Assembly: GCA_034687125.1 (NCBI GenBank) | Contig: JAQGBZ010000502.1 | Location: 1-38,740 of the forward strand | Direction: 5' to 3' | Origin: Neelides folsomi | Lineage: Eukaryota; Arthropoda; Collembola; Neelipleona; Neelidae | DNA: 38,740 nt | Shown here: one piece after another, positions 1 through 9,302 of the stretch | How the letters are laid out: each line of letters starts with the position of its first letter | Position numbering within the stretch: the first letter of the stretch is position 1 | Translations under genes and position numbers: made by a program | Notes under the pieces: model-generated | What the model was told of the DNA's origin: nothing | Databases searched by the model: none | Seen by the model: only the letters and a program-made list of their open reading frames with translations

Positions 1-798
1 AAGTGAAACGACAGAGATGTATTGAAGAGTAAATGTGACCATCACAAGTGGTGTAAATAAAAAGTACCGTCACTGTAGATATAGCTATATAGGTAAGCAA
101 TTATTCAAGCATCAACAAATCCAAGTTTTTATTCTTCAAGACTTTAAAGTTTGAATAAATCATAACACCACAATGTTTTTGTCATTTTTTCTTTCATATC
201 AAGCTTGAAGCCATTAGAGAGAAGTTAACTGATTGAGAAGGCAATTATTAATATCATTTGTAGAATCACTGTTAGTTAAATTTAAATGGCTGATAATTTC
301 AATAGAATTATAAATATTTAATAAATATGAAGAACATATCAGTAGGTATACATTATAGATAATATGTATATAACATACAAAATTACTTTTAAGTGATAAA
401 AGATAAAACCAATTTGGCATATTGTTAGGTACAAACATTATCTTATCTTTCCATTTTTGTGCAATATTAATTTTACTGTAAGCTTCAACTAATAGAACCA
501 CGTAATTTTTGGTTCTTTATCAAGTGTCAACATTTTAGATAACTTCTATAGCTGAGCTTAATTTTCAGGATCATTGATTGTTTAAAAAATTCTGCATAAA
601 ATAAAAACCAAATATAAAGTAAGTCAACTTAAAATAATTATCATTCATTTCTTATTCTCATTATCACTACCTATACAATACTGTATTTTAGTTAGCTATG
701 TTATAAATCATTATCAAATCACAATTTATTTTACACCCAACAAGCAATTCCTTTTTATTTATTTTTACAGGAGTTTGACCATTAAAAAAATTTAGAAA
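1..798. other. AT-rich upstream region of the first gene
   Basis: No coding exon is supported here. An open frame of about 95 codons on the minus strand at 214-501 is low-complexity and AT-rich and has no splice or family support. A splice acceptor-like site (pyrimidine-rich stretch ending in ACAG at 770) lies 29 bases before the ATG at 799. The secreted-protein gene may therefore have a 5' UTR exon further upstream. Confidence 0.4.
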
Positions 799-1311
799 AT
801 GAATTTTGCCAAACTCATTTTCTTCGTATTACTACTATGCACAGGAGCATTCGGAGAAACCAAGTTGAAGAAAGCTGTAGAAGGAAAGATATGCTCCGAC
901 TTAACTCCTGAAGATTGTGATTCAACCAATACACTTTTATTTTGCCAAGAAGGAACCTGTCAGTGTATTCGAGATCTTAACGAATTGCCAGATATCAACG
1001 GAAAAATTGACATGAGATGGAACTCAACTGAAAATATTTGTTATTCCCTCAAAGGTTCGTTATGTTCAACAGGTCCAATTGATTTAGGTTCAATAGGACG
1101 CCTTGTTAAAGTCCCATGTATTCAAACTGACGGAATTGAATGTGACACAAGTCAAATAAATATCGGAGAATTTCCCCAAGCTGGAATTTGTCCAGCATCA
1201 AAAATGTCTTTAATTGTCTTTGCCCTCACATCCCCATTAGGGCTTTATAATTTCATTCAAGTGTTTATCTCCATTGTTTTTATTATTACGATTCACAACG
1301 CTGTTTATTAA
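799..1311 (+). CDS. Small secreted cysteine-rich protein, family not recognised
   Basis: A single coding exon of 170 residues. Residues 1-19 form a clear signal peptide (hydrophobic core FFVLLLCTGAFG). The next 120 residues contain about 11 cysteines in closely spaced groups, including a GTCQC motif, which resembles the short disulfide modules of arthropod and nematode extracellular proteins. One N-glycosylation site (NST) is present. The last 30 residues are strongly hydrophobic (FIQVFISIVFIITIH), so the protein may be GPI-anchored or held by a C-terminal helix rather than freely secreted. The ATG follows a possible splice acceptor at 770, and AATAAA lies at 1464-1469. It converges with the minus-strand gene that ends at 1573. 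I do not recognise a named family. Confidence 0.75.
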   Translation: MNFAKLIFFVLLLCTGAFGETKLKKAVEGKICSDLTPEDCDSTNTLLFCQEGTCQCIRDLNELPDINGKIDMRWNSTENICYSLKGSLCSTGPIDLGSIGRLVKVPCIQTDGIECDTSQINIGEFPQAGICPASKMSLIVFALTSPLGLYNFIQVFISIVFIITIHNAVY

Positions 1312-1463
1312 TGTGATTTTAATGAGAACTGATTTGTATGATTTACCATTATGTAAATTACAGATATAATTGTTAAATTAATTTGTAAAAAACTAAACTA
1401 TTTATGCTTTCATAATTTATGCAAAAAAGAACGTATTCTATGTACCAATATTAAATGAGTGGA

Positions 1464-1469
1464 AATAAA
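1464..1469 (+). terminator. Poly(A) signal AATAAA
   Basis: A canonical hexamer 153 bases after the stop codon of the Cys-rich secreted gene and about 100 bases before the stop of the converging gene. Confidence 0.5.
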
Positions 1470-1572
1470 TGTTATCAAAATTTTTGTTATTTAAAATACA
1501 TTTTCTCTTTTATTTTCCAAGTGCGAGCCGATCGTGTGAAGGTGAATGATCCAATAGATTTTAGAGAAGTCC

Positions 1573-2687
1573 TCAAGCGTGTCTCATGTTGCTTCTCCAA
1601 TATCCTCCTCCGTATCCATAAGGTTCATATCCATATCCTGGGCCGCCGCCATATCCATAGTTGTAGTAGTAAGGGTCGTAGAAGTAATTGAAGGGCCAAA
1701 ATGTTCTTCCATCACGTTTCATATTCTCAAGATCCACTGAAATTTTAAAAGTTATTTTACTACAAGCTTAAAATAATGAGTAGACATACATACTAAAAAA
1801 ACTAGTAGTTATAAGATAATTTGGCGACAATTCGATCTTCATTTAATGGCCATGTTTAAGAAATTACCTGTTGATAAAGGTTTCGGAGTTAATCCTGTGA
1901 CCAGCGAATCTTCGACAGGTAAAGGTCCAGTCAAATGATTTCGGGCGAGTGGCGTTTTTCTGTCAGGCATTGGAACAACTGGCGGGCGGGGATCAGCTTC
2001 CATTAATCTCACCAAATGACCTGTAATATTAATGTAGGTTAGATTAATTGGTTAATTATTGTAGGTAAAATAAATAAGTTTATTCAATGCATTTCATTAA
2101 AATGTTAATTTGTACCTGAGTCAGTGACAAATACAGCAAATCTTCCAGGGACTGGTGTGAGTGTAATTGAGCCTTCCCGGAGTTCCTTCACCCTTGGTCC
2201 TTTAGAAGACATAAAATCGAAATTAGCGCATGCAAAATGTTTTGAACTATTATAGACTTAAAAAATTTTCGATTATTTAAATATTATTAAATTTTACCTT
2301 GCGACTTAAAAAATCCAAAGTTGAAAGGGAACTTGTGATGTTCTTCCACTTTGACAGGTTCCACAGCTAATGCATAAAAATTTTAAGAATTTTAAGTTTA
2401 AATGCCCTTGAGTAAAAATGTTAATAATAAATTATGAACTGATTAGCGTACGCAATTTAGCTTCTTCCACATGTACTACATGTTCCGGTTCCAACTTGGT
2501 AATTTTTTCTAGGTGTGAGGAAAGAGAAATAATTTTTAAACCTTATATTAAAAATTATGTCCTAATATTAAAAATTACAGATATGTGAATAAAATAGTAT
2601 TTATTAAAAATCACCCTCGGTAACTTGTGCCAAATGATCGGCCAAGAGGCCGTGAAATGTCAAAAAGAGAATTGTGAGCTTGAGCAT
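1573..2687 (-). CDS. Secreted protein with Gly/Tyr-rich C-terminus (cuticle-like), six exons
   Basis: Model on the minus strand: 2687-2615, 2508-2452, 2366-2298, 2199-2116, 2020-1868, 1736-1573, giving 600 nt and 199 residues. All five introns have GT-AG ends and all are phase 1. Residues 1-16 are a signal peptide (MLKLTILFLTFHGLLA). The middle carries Val/Glu-rich segments with repeated VEE motifs, a Pro-rich stretch (ADPRPPVVPMPDR), and an end rich in Tyr and Gly (GYGGGPGYGYEPYGYGGGYW) before RSNMRHA and the stop. Low-complexity Gly-Tyr tails occur in cuticle, eggshell and adhesive proteins. No Rebers-Riddiford consensus is seen, so the role is inferred only. A TATA box lies 64 bases upstream of the ATG. 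Confidence 0.7.
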
Positions 2688-2750
2688 CTTGAGTTTTCTC
2701 CTGTGGACGTTTTTTGGAGAAATGTGTGGAGTAGAAGGACCTTGCTGCTT

Positions 2751-2756
2751 TTTATA
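2751..2756 (-). promoter_or_regulatory. TATA box of the Gly/Tyr-rich secreted gene
   Basis: On the minus strand the sequence reads GAGTATAAAAAGCAGC, a strong TATA element. It is 64 bases upstream of the ATG at 2687, which would place transcription start near 2725 and give a short leader. Confidence 0.6.
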
Positions 2757-3355
2757 CTCTTTTTAAAAAAGAGAGCAAACAAGAAGTTCAAGGTTCTGTT
2801 TTGTAAGTTTGTAAGGGATAGGCCTTCACCTCCGAGGAATGTAGATCAAGAGGTGACTGGCGCAGTGTGTCAATCAACAAACCTTTCCCTCTTACTTCCC
2901 CAGGAGAAGGAGCACGAGGTCAAAGTAATAAAGACCCTTAAGGACCTCACCTCACCGTCGCCAATCCTCACACCTTCCTCACTTAAAAGGGACACCTTTA
3001 CAACAATTGCCCCCAAATAATCCTTATCCTTATTATATAGGTTCTATTTCTAACTTTCTATTCCTTATTTAGTCTATTCAGTCCATTCATTTTCAATCAT
3101 TTTGTTATCCTTCTGTAAAATCTTTGGATTTTAGTCTTTTTTAAATTAAACTATCTATTTTCATTATTAAGCAGACCTAATTATCATCTATAAATTAATC
3201 ATTACTGATTAATTTATAGATGATAATGAAATTAAATTGTGAGAATTAAATTAAAATAAAGTATTGGTTTTGATTATAAATTATAACTAACTTGGATGAG
3301 AAATAAAAACATAAGAATTCCAGATTTAAAATTTAGTAAAATTGAAATGTTTTAT
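2757..3355. other. Intergenic region with a perfect hairpin
   Basis: Lies between the promoter of the Gly/Tyr gene and the end of the CFAP73 gene. A plus-strand open frame (2625-3020) is mostly the antisense of exon 1 and promoter sequence and is not supported. The only notable structure is the 22-bp inverted repeat at 3180-3227, listed separately. Confidence 0.5.
3180..3227. repeat. Perfect inverted repeat, 22-bp arms, 4-nt loop
   Basis: Left arm 3180-3201 and right arm 3206-3227 are exact reverse complements, separated by TTAC. The arms are AT-rich but not a simple repeat. It lies about 130 bases downstream of the CFAP73 stop (on its strand) and 420 bases upstream of the Gly/Tyr gene promoter. 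It could be a transcript-end hairpin, a small RNA precursor or a remnant of a small inverted-repeat element. Confidence 0.85.
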
Positions 3356-4410
3356 TTATTTTGCTTTCGATTTGGAGAGCGAAAGAACTGACATTGTATT
3401 GACACTCCCTGATGTATTTTTCTTTGCAAGGGATTTGGGGGGTTGAGTAATTTGAGTTTCATTCACAGGTTCTCTTTTGGAACGTGGCGAAAGTCCAAAT
3501 ATGACCCGAATGTCCGTTTTGTTCACTTTATTTCTCCCAAGTCTCTGTTTCACAGCTTTCAATTGTTCTTGTCTGTTTCTCTCCTTTTCAGCTTTGGCGA
3601 GAGAGGAGAGAAGGACGCGGATCATATGCCGGACTTCTTTCACAAGTCTAATCATGTCTTTCATCGTTTGTCGAATGTACAACAATTGTCTTATCGTGTC
3701 CTCAGAGTCGATGAACGGCGGGCGCTTCATTTGCTTACAAAGCGACATGTAGAGATTATAAGTTGCTGTTTTGATCTGCCCGAGCATTATGGTCCTTGTA
3801 GCTGCTGTTGTTTTAATATGGACAAGTTTCTCTTCGAGCAAATTCATTTCGTTCAAGAGATCTTCTTGGTAAATTCCAAGTTCGGCCAAATAGTTGCTTA
3901 ATAGAACGAGTTCGGTGCTCTTACGCTGTTTGAGTATTAATTATATATGAAAATTACATCCAAACTAATACATGTACGAGCGACATGAACAATTTTAAAT
4001 TTTAAATTTTTTTTAAAAACTTCTATGTATTAAAAATTGTTAGAATTTGTAAATCTGACCTCAACAACCGTCTTGTACATTCTGCGATTCTTTTCAAGAC
4101 TCTCAAAAGCAATGCGATTCCTTTCGGCCAAAACTTCTCGGACTCCTTCGAGCGTCGCGTATCTGTCGATGATTTCTCGAACGTCCGAATATTCTCCAAG
4201 ACTCGATTCAACGACCCTTTCAAGATATTCTTCAAACACTTTAAATCTGTTGTATCTCCGTGTGACATGTTCAAGAAGTTGGCCCAAAAAGATTCTTTCT
4301 TTCTCAAGCTTCGAAATTTCGATTTCTTTTTCTAACATTGTGTCTTTCTGCTTTGTGGCTTCTTTGATGGCTCTCGCTCGTTTTTGAAGAGATTCCTTTA
4401 AGTCAGACAT
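3356..4410 (-). CDS. CFAP73: CFAP73/CCDC42-family axonemal coiled-coil protein
   Basis: Two exons, 4410-4060 and 3925-3356, join in phase 0 (..KTVVE / RKSTELV..) to give 306 residues, the usual length for CCDC42/CFAP73. The protein is coiled-coil almost throughout. It has the family's DUF4200-like pattern: FKVFEEYLERVVE, a DVREIIDRYATLEGVR stretch, then TIMLGQIKTATYNLYMSLCK about 60 residues into exon 2. In studied organisms CFAP73 is part of the MIA complex that tethers inner dynein arms in motile cilia, and CCDC42 acts in sperm tail formation; I cannot separate the two here. The C-terminal 40 residues are basic and low-complexity. The intron is 134 bp. A small gene on the same strand ends 144 bases before this ATG. 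Confidence 0.85.
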
Positions 4411-4554
4411 TAATTATTTTTACTTTAATTAAATTCACACTTTTGAATCTTAATAATAAAGTTACGAAATGGTCTCTGAACCTGTGATATGCAAATAGTG
4501 TAGGTAATTAAATATCATAATGTTTAGTATCTTTTTATAGTTAGTTGAATATTT

Positions 4555-5033
4555 TCATGAATTAATTATAATTAAATAATTATAATTCATTAATACTCTG
4601 TAATAGCTGTCAAAATTCTCAAGTGCCTTATCAACACTTTGTTTGACTGCTGATGCGGCATTCCAACGTATTTGATTTTCCTCCCTTTTCTCTTTCAACC
4701 GAGAACGTTCACGGGCCAAGAGTTCATCAAGACAGGCGGCTATGCGGCGTTGCTTCCCAAACTCTATTGCAGGAGCATAGGTGAGTTTTGAATACCAATC
4801 GTAGAATCTGAGGAAGTAAGGAAATGCTTAAATTTTTAATATTATGTAGAACATGTTATGCAGCAAGCATGTCTGATGATTATGATGCTACGTCGGATGG
4901 AGATTAACATAATAGGCCAAGGTGTTAAATTCCGGAAATAATGATAATTTAAAGGTGTAAATTACTTCTCTTTTCTGGCTTTTTCTCTTTCGCCAAAAAA
5001 CCCCTCGAGTGTGTTTGTAAGAATATTTGGCAT
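4555..5033 (-). CDS. Small charged helical protein, unrecognised, directly upstream of CFAP73
   Basis: Exons 5033-4966 and 4807-4555 join in phase 2 (..KARKE/KFYDWYSK..) to give 106 residues. Splice sites are GT-AG with a good pyrimidine-rich acceptor. The middle is strongly charged and helix-prone (RERSRLKEKREENQIRW). No signal peptide or membrane segment is seen. The last 14 codons are AT-rich; an alternative donor after ..NFDSYYR (AGA/gtatta) could join an exon near 4480 and change the tail. Its position just before CFAP73 on the same strand, with only 144 bases between, suggests shared expression and perhaps a ciliary role. That is inference from neighbourhood only. Confidence 0.55.
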
Positions 5034-5609
5034 TTTAATCATTTAGTAAATATTAGGGATCACAGGTGTATTTTTATGTGTAAGTTGTTGGACAAACTCA
5101 ATGATTTCCCAAAGATTAATTTTGAATAGTAAAAAGGTAATTAGAAACTGAAAGATGAAACTTTTATTTATGCATCAATTAACTTTTTTGAGTAATGAAA
5201 AAATAAGATGTACATTTCTATATGTTGCTATACAGTAAATGAACGGCGTGATTTAATTATAGTTGATTGTGTGCGATTTGTCATTTATCTTGTCTGCGAA
5301 TAATAATGTGATTAATTTGCATGAATTCCACATGCTAATCATATTGGTCAAATTACAATAAAAATTAAAATAAAACCACAACTTTCAGTTTCGCCAATTT
5401 CAAATTTGACCCTAATACATCGACTTATCGCATGAATGATAAATAGCTGATTTATTTACAGAGCACAGAGTAAACAAACCTTGTTGATGAATGGAGCAGA
5501 CGAAGTTAATTAAATAATTAAGGATGGAAAACAAACATGATGCAGACACCGAATTAAAAATTGATTAAATAATAAGTGAAAAGTCAATACATTTGAATGA
5601 ATTGAATAA
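5034..5609. other. AT-rich intergenic region, nothing recognised
   Basis: Short open frames only, no splice-consistent exon and no clear promoter element. It probably holds the promoter of the small gene to its left and the 3' UTR of the glycoprotein gene to its right. Confidence 0.4.
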
Positions 5610-6526
5610 TTATTTATTTTTTAAAACCAATTGATGATCGTGTTGTAAATGATTAGAGTCTTGGGGTTCGTTGTTGACTTTAAGATTCGAGAGGATGACT
5701 GGCCCACCTTCCCAGAGTGGAATTTCTTCATGGGTTGATGAACTTGAGATTTGAACAGCTCCTTCCCCTTCTATGATATCTCCGCTGCCTTCTCCCTTCG
5801 CTGAGTCTATATTAGCCAACATTCATTTATGTTCGACGATAATAATAAAAACGCAAGTACTTTAAATTCACTCCTTCCCTATCAATTACGCACGAGAGAG
5901 CAAACAAGCTCGTGAGGAAGTGGGGAACCAATTAGCCTGTTTAAATATTATGGAAATTAAAATGAGGAACTTTGGACGTACTTTTAGTGAATGTATGATT
6001 TGCTTTGGCAAATGTTTTTGGTGCAGTGGGACTCGAAGAGATCGTTCCGAAAATGCTGCTCTTTTGATCTTTAATTAAAGGATTATAAGACCCATCGGGA
6101 TATTTAATGCCAACTTGTGCTCCGATTGAAGCAGCCCAAGAAGCCCCGATGCTCCCATCTTCGCCTTTTAATTAAATAGAAAATTAAATTAAATATTAAT
6201 TAAATTAAAGTTAAGCACTTATTAACATATTAAAATTGAATACCTTTCCCCACTGCAAAAACTGAGCCTAAATTCAAATTAATTCTATCCGTTCCATTAA
6301 AAACGTCTGTCGAATTAGCAAGATCTGTTCCATTTGTTAAGTCAGTTCCATTAGTTAGATCTGAATGAAATGTTAAGTCTGTGTTATTTGTTAGGCCTGT
6401 GCTATTTGTTAAGTTTAGGCTATTTGTTAAGTCCGTGATATTTGTTAGATTTTGGCTATTCCCACTTGATGATTTAAAGGCAATAAGGAATGTAAAATAA
6501 AAAATATAAATTGATTTATTATTCAT
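5610..6526 (-). CDS. Secreted glycoprotein with repeated N-glycosylation sites
   Basis: Exons 6526-6244, 6164-5982 and 5806-5610 (phases 1 and 1) give 220 residues. A signal peptide (residues 1 to about 20, IYIFYFTFLIAFKSSSG) is followed by 50-odd residues of an imperfect Leu-Thr-Asn repeat (LTNGTD, LTNSTG, LANSTD), with an N-x-T/S sequon in most units. The middle exon encodes a Gly/Ala/Ser-rich segment (GASWAASIGAQVGIKYPDG). The last exon is acidic then His/Gln-rich and hydrophilic (KGEGSGDIIEGEG). No transmembrane helix follows. The exon 2 donor AAAA/gtacgt was chosen because only it joins exon 3 in an open frame. A heavily N-glycosylated secreted product is predicted; the family is unknown. 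Confidence 0.65.
6285..6448 (-). repeat. Degenerate tandem repeat encoding LTN(G/S)TD units
   Basis: About nine imperfect units of 15-21 bases, all keeping the reading frame, encode Leu-Thr-Asn-x-Thr-Asp variants. Two adjacent LTNGTD units are nearly identical at the DNA level, a sign of recent slippage or duplication. Confidence 0.7.
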
Positions 6527-7434
6527 AATAAAATCTTAATTTATAAACGCAGAATATGTTTAAAGTCTTGGAAGGATGACAAATGAAGTTCAAGGAAGCT
6601 TATTTATTGAGTTAGATAAGACAACTCTTGTGAAACATTTCAACTGTAAACACGTGGATGATGTGGATGTTGCGTCAAACAAATTAGAAGATATGTTTAT
6701 GGTTATAATAGGAAGTAATATAACAAATTAGGAGGTGATATGAAGAGTTCCTTCGCTTTCTATCCTCTTCGCCTCAATGAACCTCCCTCACTTACCTTCA
6801 CTAATGAGGAGAATTTGAGGAATTAATGACTCTACCGTCGTGATCTTTTAATAATGGGAACTCATGCACAAATCTTCAAACCCCTGCCACATTTATAAAC
6901 ATTCAATTTTCTCACTTCAATTCCTTTGGATCCACTTCCGGAACTTTCATTTTTAAACATTTAATATCGTTGAATAAGACACCAAATCACACCACAATTC
7001 CCTCTCAATATTAGAAACTTAACCATTAGCTCATTCATTCAAATTTATATAATCACCTCTCAGAAGGGGAACTGAGTATTTGAGAGAGGAAAAGCATGGG
7101 ATTCTATTGGTAGTGTTGGTTTTGTCGGTTGACATGTTTGGAATGGGGAAAAATTTCTCGTGATTTCTCACGCTTTGACAATTGGTAACAACTGATTGAT
7201 GGTAATACAAATTTTCACATAACTGTAATTATTATATAATTTGATAACAACCCCAAAGACACATTCAAACATTCATACTTGACTTAAACTATCTAATTAG
7301 CTTTAACGAGAACTTACCATGATTCATCTTTAAATCTACTTATTAGTTTTACGAGTAAAAAAGGTGGACTAAAGGTATGGGATACTTTTGTGAAGATTGT
7401 TAAACGTAGTTTGGCCATGTTGATGAGATGCGTT
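6527..7434. other. Intergenic region, nothing supported
   Basis: About 900 bases, AT-rich, with no exon that passes splice and phase checks. A 28-codon ATG frame near 6739 (starting MKSSFAFYPLRLNEPPS) is too short to support. The region must hold the promoter of the glycoprotein gene and the 3' UTR of the small secreted gene. Confidence 0.4.
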
Positions 7435-8157
7435 TTAATACAATTGTTGGAGATTTTGTGGTGGTTGTTTCTGGAGGTTTTTCTCCGTCTTGTACCCTCC
7501 ATTGTAATACTCTTGGTGTTTGTTCACCTCCCAGTCGTAGGTCCTTTGAAAAGAATTTGGTTAGCTCCTAAAATTAGTAAAATAAATTAAAAGCGGGTTC
7601 TTACGGATGGGGAACATCAGCAAATACGACGCCATCCTCGAAGATGAGTTTGTACTCTCCAGAGTCGAAGACCATGAGTGGTTTATGATAATTCATCGTC
7701 ACGTAATGCTCATTATCGGTGTTTTTAAAATTATGGTTCCTGATGTTGGGATTGATGTTGCTCCGGCGGTGGATGGCAGCTCCAAAGGTTGAAGCAAAAA
7801 GGAACGCCGTTGATATCTAATAAATTTTTTAATTAAATTAATTAATAATTTTATTAGGAATTCTGTGAATATTCAATATTAATAATTAAGATTATGATAA
7901 AAAATAAAACAAAACAATAATTGGCAATACTCATACACTAATACAATATAGTATTTTCAAATGATTTTAATGTAGAATTAAAATGATTTTTAATGGATGA
8001 TTAAATGTACTATTTGATGAATAATAATATTGTAAGAATTACTACAGGTATAAGTTGAGTTAATCTACATATAACTAACTTAACCAAAAGCTAAATTAAA
8101 TTAAAAAAAATTTAAAAAAAATCTTACAATGAAAACGTGTATGATGAAGGCTCTCAT
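7435..8157 (-). CDS. Small secreted protein with intron-split signal peptide
   Basis: Exons 8157-8128, 7816-7605 and 7543-7435 give 116 residues. Exon 1 encodes only MRAFIIHVFI; the rest of the signal peptide (ISTAFLFASTFGAA) is in exon 2 after a phase-0 intron. A tiny first exon that splits the signal peptide is typical of arthropod cuticular protein genes. The mature part is rich in His, Tyr and Asn (HYVTMNYHKPLMVFDSGEYK). It ends in a Gln-rich tail (QKQPPQNLQQLY). For exon 3 the acceptor ending CAAAG at 7544 was chosen because the upstream TTTTAG acceptor leads straight to a stop. No named family is recognised; a structural or cuticular role is inferred. Confidence 0.65.
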
Positions 8158-8327
8158 GATGTATGAGGTATAGAGGTGTTGGAGGGAATGAAGGGATTGA
8201 GGAGTGGAGGTAAGTTCCGGTGCGAGGATGAATGCGAACTGAGAGGAAGGAGGAGGAAATGAGCGGATTATGTACAAAATGCTCATAATTCGCGTCCATG
8301 AAAAAAAGTAAACATTTTCTATTTAGG

Positions 8328-8367
8328 AGGCCTTAAAGTGGGTCAACCCCACACTTCCTTAAGGCCT
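8328..8367. repeat. Imperfect hairpin at the 5' end of the small secreted gene
   Basis: AGGCCTTAA at 8328-8336 pairs perfectly with TTAAGGCCT at 8359-8367, and inner AGTG and GG segments pair with bulges. On the minus strand an A/T-rich TATA-like stretch (CATAATAAAAAGG) lies immediately upstream, so the hairpin may fall in the first transcribed bases of the gene that starts at 8157. Confidence 0.6.
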
Positions 8368-8673
8368 TTTTATTATGGTAAGAAAGTGAAAGCGAAAGTC
8401 AACCCTTCTTCACGCAATAAACACACAGAGGCTCGACTGGGGTCTCATCGTGTTACATACTTTGTAACTCCTTTTATTATTTTACCTTCATTTTCAATAT
8501 AACAATTTTTCATATATTTGAGCCCACTGGCAGAGGGGCGCTTCTTATTACAGCATTTCCCTATTAAAGTGAAAGTTATGTCACGTTAGCCGTCCCCTGT
8601 TCAACTCAAAGCTTAATGTTCTTCTTGGCATCCAGATGTTAATAAGCAAGTGTGCAGAAATGTGATGAGTTCC
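8368..8673. other. Upstream region of the small secreted gene, nothing further recognised
   Basis: No exon supported on either strand. Together with 8158-8327 it forms the 5' region of the minus-strand gene and the 3' side of the candidate peptide ORF at 8674-8925. Confidence 0.35.
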
Positions 8674-8925
8674 TTATACAAAGATCCACATATATAATAT
8701 TATTAGTTCCTCATTCGACTCCCATCTTCCTCTACAGATAAAAAGGAAGGTGTGGGTTGGACAGCTTCCACACACCAATCTCATCCATCGCTGCGGGTCT
8801 GGGCATGAATGATGAATTAACATCACATGAAAGAAAATCACATTTCCGACTTCACCACATTTGAATGGACAATAACTCAATAGATTAAGAAACAAAACAA
8901 TAACAACGAAAGGGATTTTTTTCAT
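8674..8925 (-). CDS. Candidate small secreted Cys-rich peptide
   Basis: An ATG-started frame of 83 codons. It begins with a convincing signal-peptide-like stretch (MKKIPFVVIVLFLNLLSY). Six cysteines follow in the pattern C-x3-C-x17-C-x11-C-x2-C-x8-C, with motifs SCPDPQRWM, VCGSCP and ICRGRWESNE. The tail is hydrophobic and AT-rich (ELIILYMWIFV). A TATTTAA element lies about 100 bases upstream at 9029-9036. It could be a secreted hormone- or toxin-like peptide, or a chance frame; a donor-like site after GEVGN means an intron is also possible. There is no family match I can name. Confidence 0.3.
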   Translation of the reverse strand: MKKIPFVVIVLFLNLLSYCPFKCGEVGNVIFFHVMLIHHSCPDPQRWMRLVCGSCPTHTFLFICRGRWESNEELIILYMWIFV

Positions 8926-9302
8926 CCTCTTCCATAACAAAAAGTGATAACAAGACTTAAAAACTACATAACAAAGAATTTGCACACGTAAGGTAACGAT
9001 TTCTTCAGTTTAATGATCATGCCTTAATGCTTAAATACTTTTTCAACGATTAATTAATGACGCTACTCCACTCATAAAAAATCTCTCATTTGTTTGCTCA
9101 CAGGCAAACAAGCAAGATCCGCTTCCTCATTCCAATTAATTGATAATTTATAAATGAGTGATTGAAATGACTGAAAAAAGATAACTTTGTAATTTGCGAT
9201 AATTAAAAAGCTAACAAAATAGTTATCTTCTTTTCTTGAGTATACTCTTATATAACTTACAAGCTAAAAAAGCTATAATAATAATGTTAAACCTATGATA
9301 AA
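8926..9302. other. Intergenic, nothing recognised
   Basis: AT-rich 3' flank of the Gln-rich gene (stop at 9303) and upstream flank of the candidate peptide ORF. No coding exon seen. Confidence 0.4.

Noticed and set aside
3443..3901. 152-codon plus-strand frame opposite CFAP73
   Set aside because: Antisense to a well-supported coiled-coil exon; composition is that of reversed coiled-coil codons.
4557..4592. Palindromic AATTATAATTA repeat near the small gene's stop
   Set aside because: Low-complexity A/T palindrome of 11-base arms, common in such AT-rich DNA; not strong enough to list separately.
8096..8299. Minus-strand frames of 61-67 codons at the 5' side of the small secreted gene
   Set aside because: They run through the leader and across the exon 1 donor in other frames; the spliced model with a signal peptide explains the region better.
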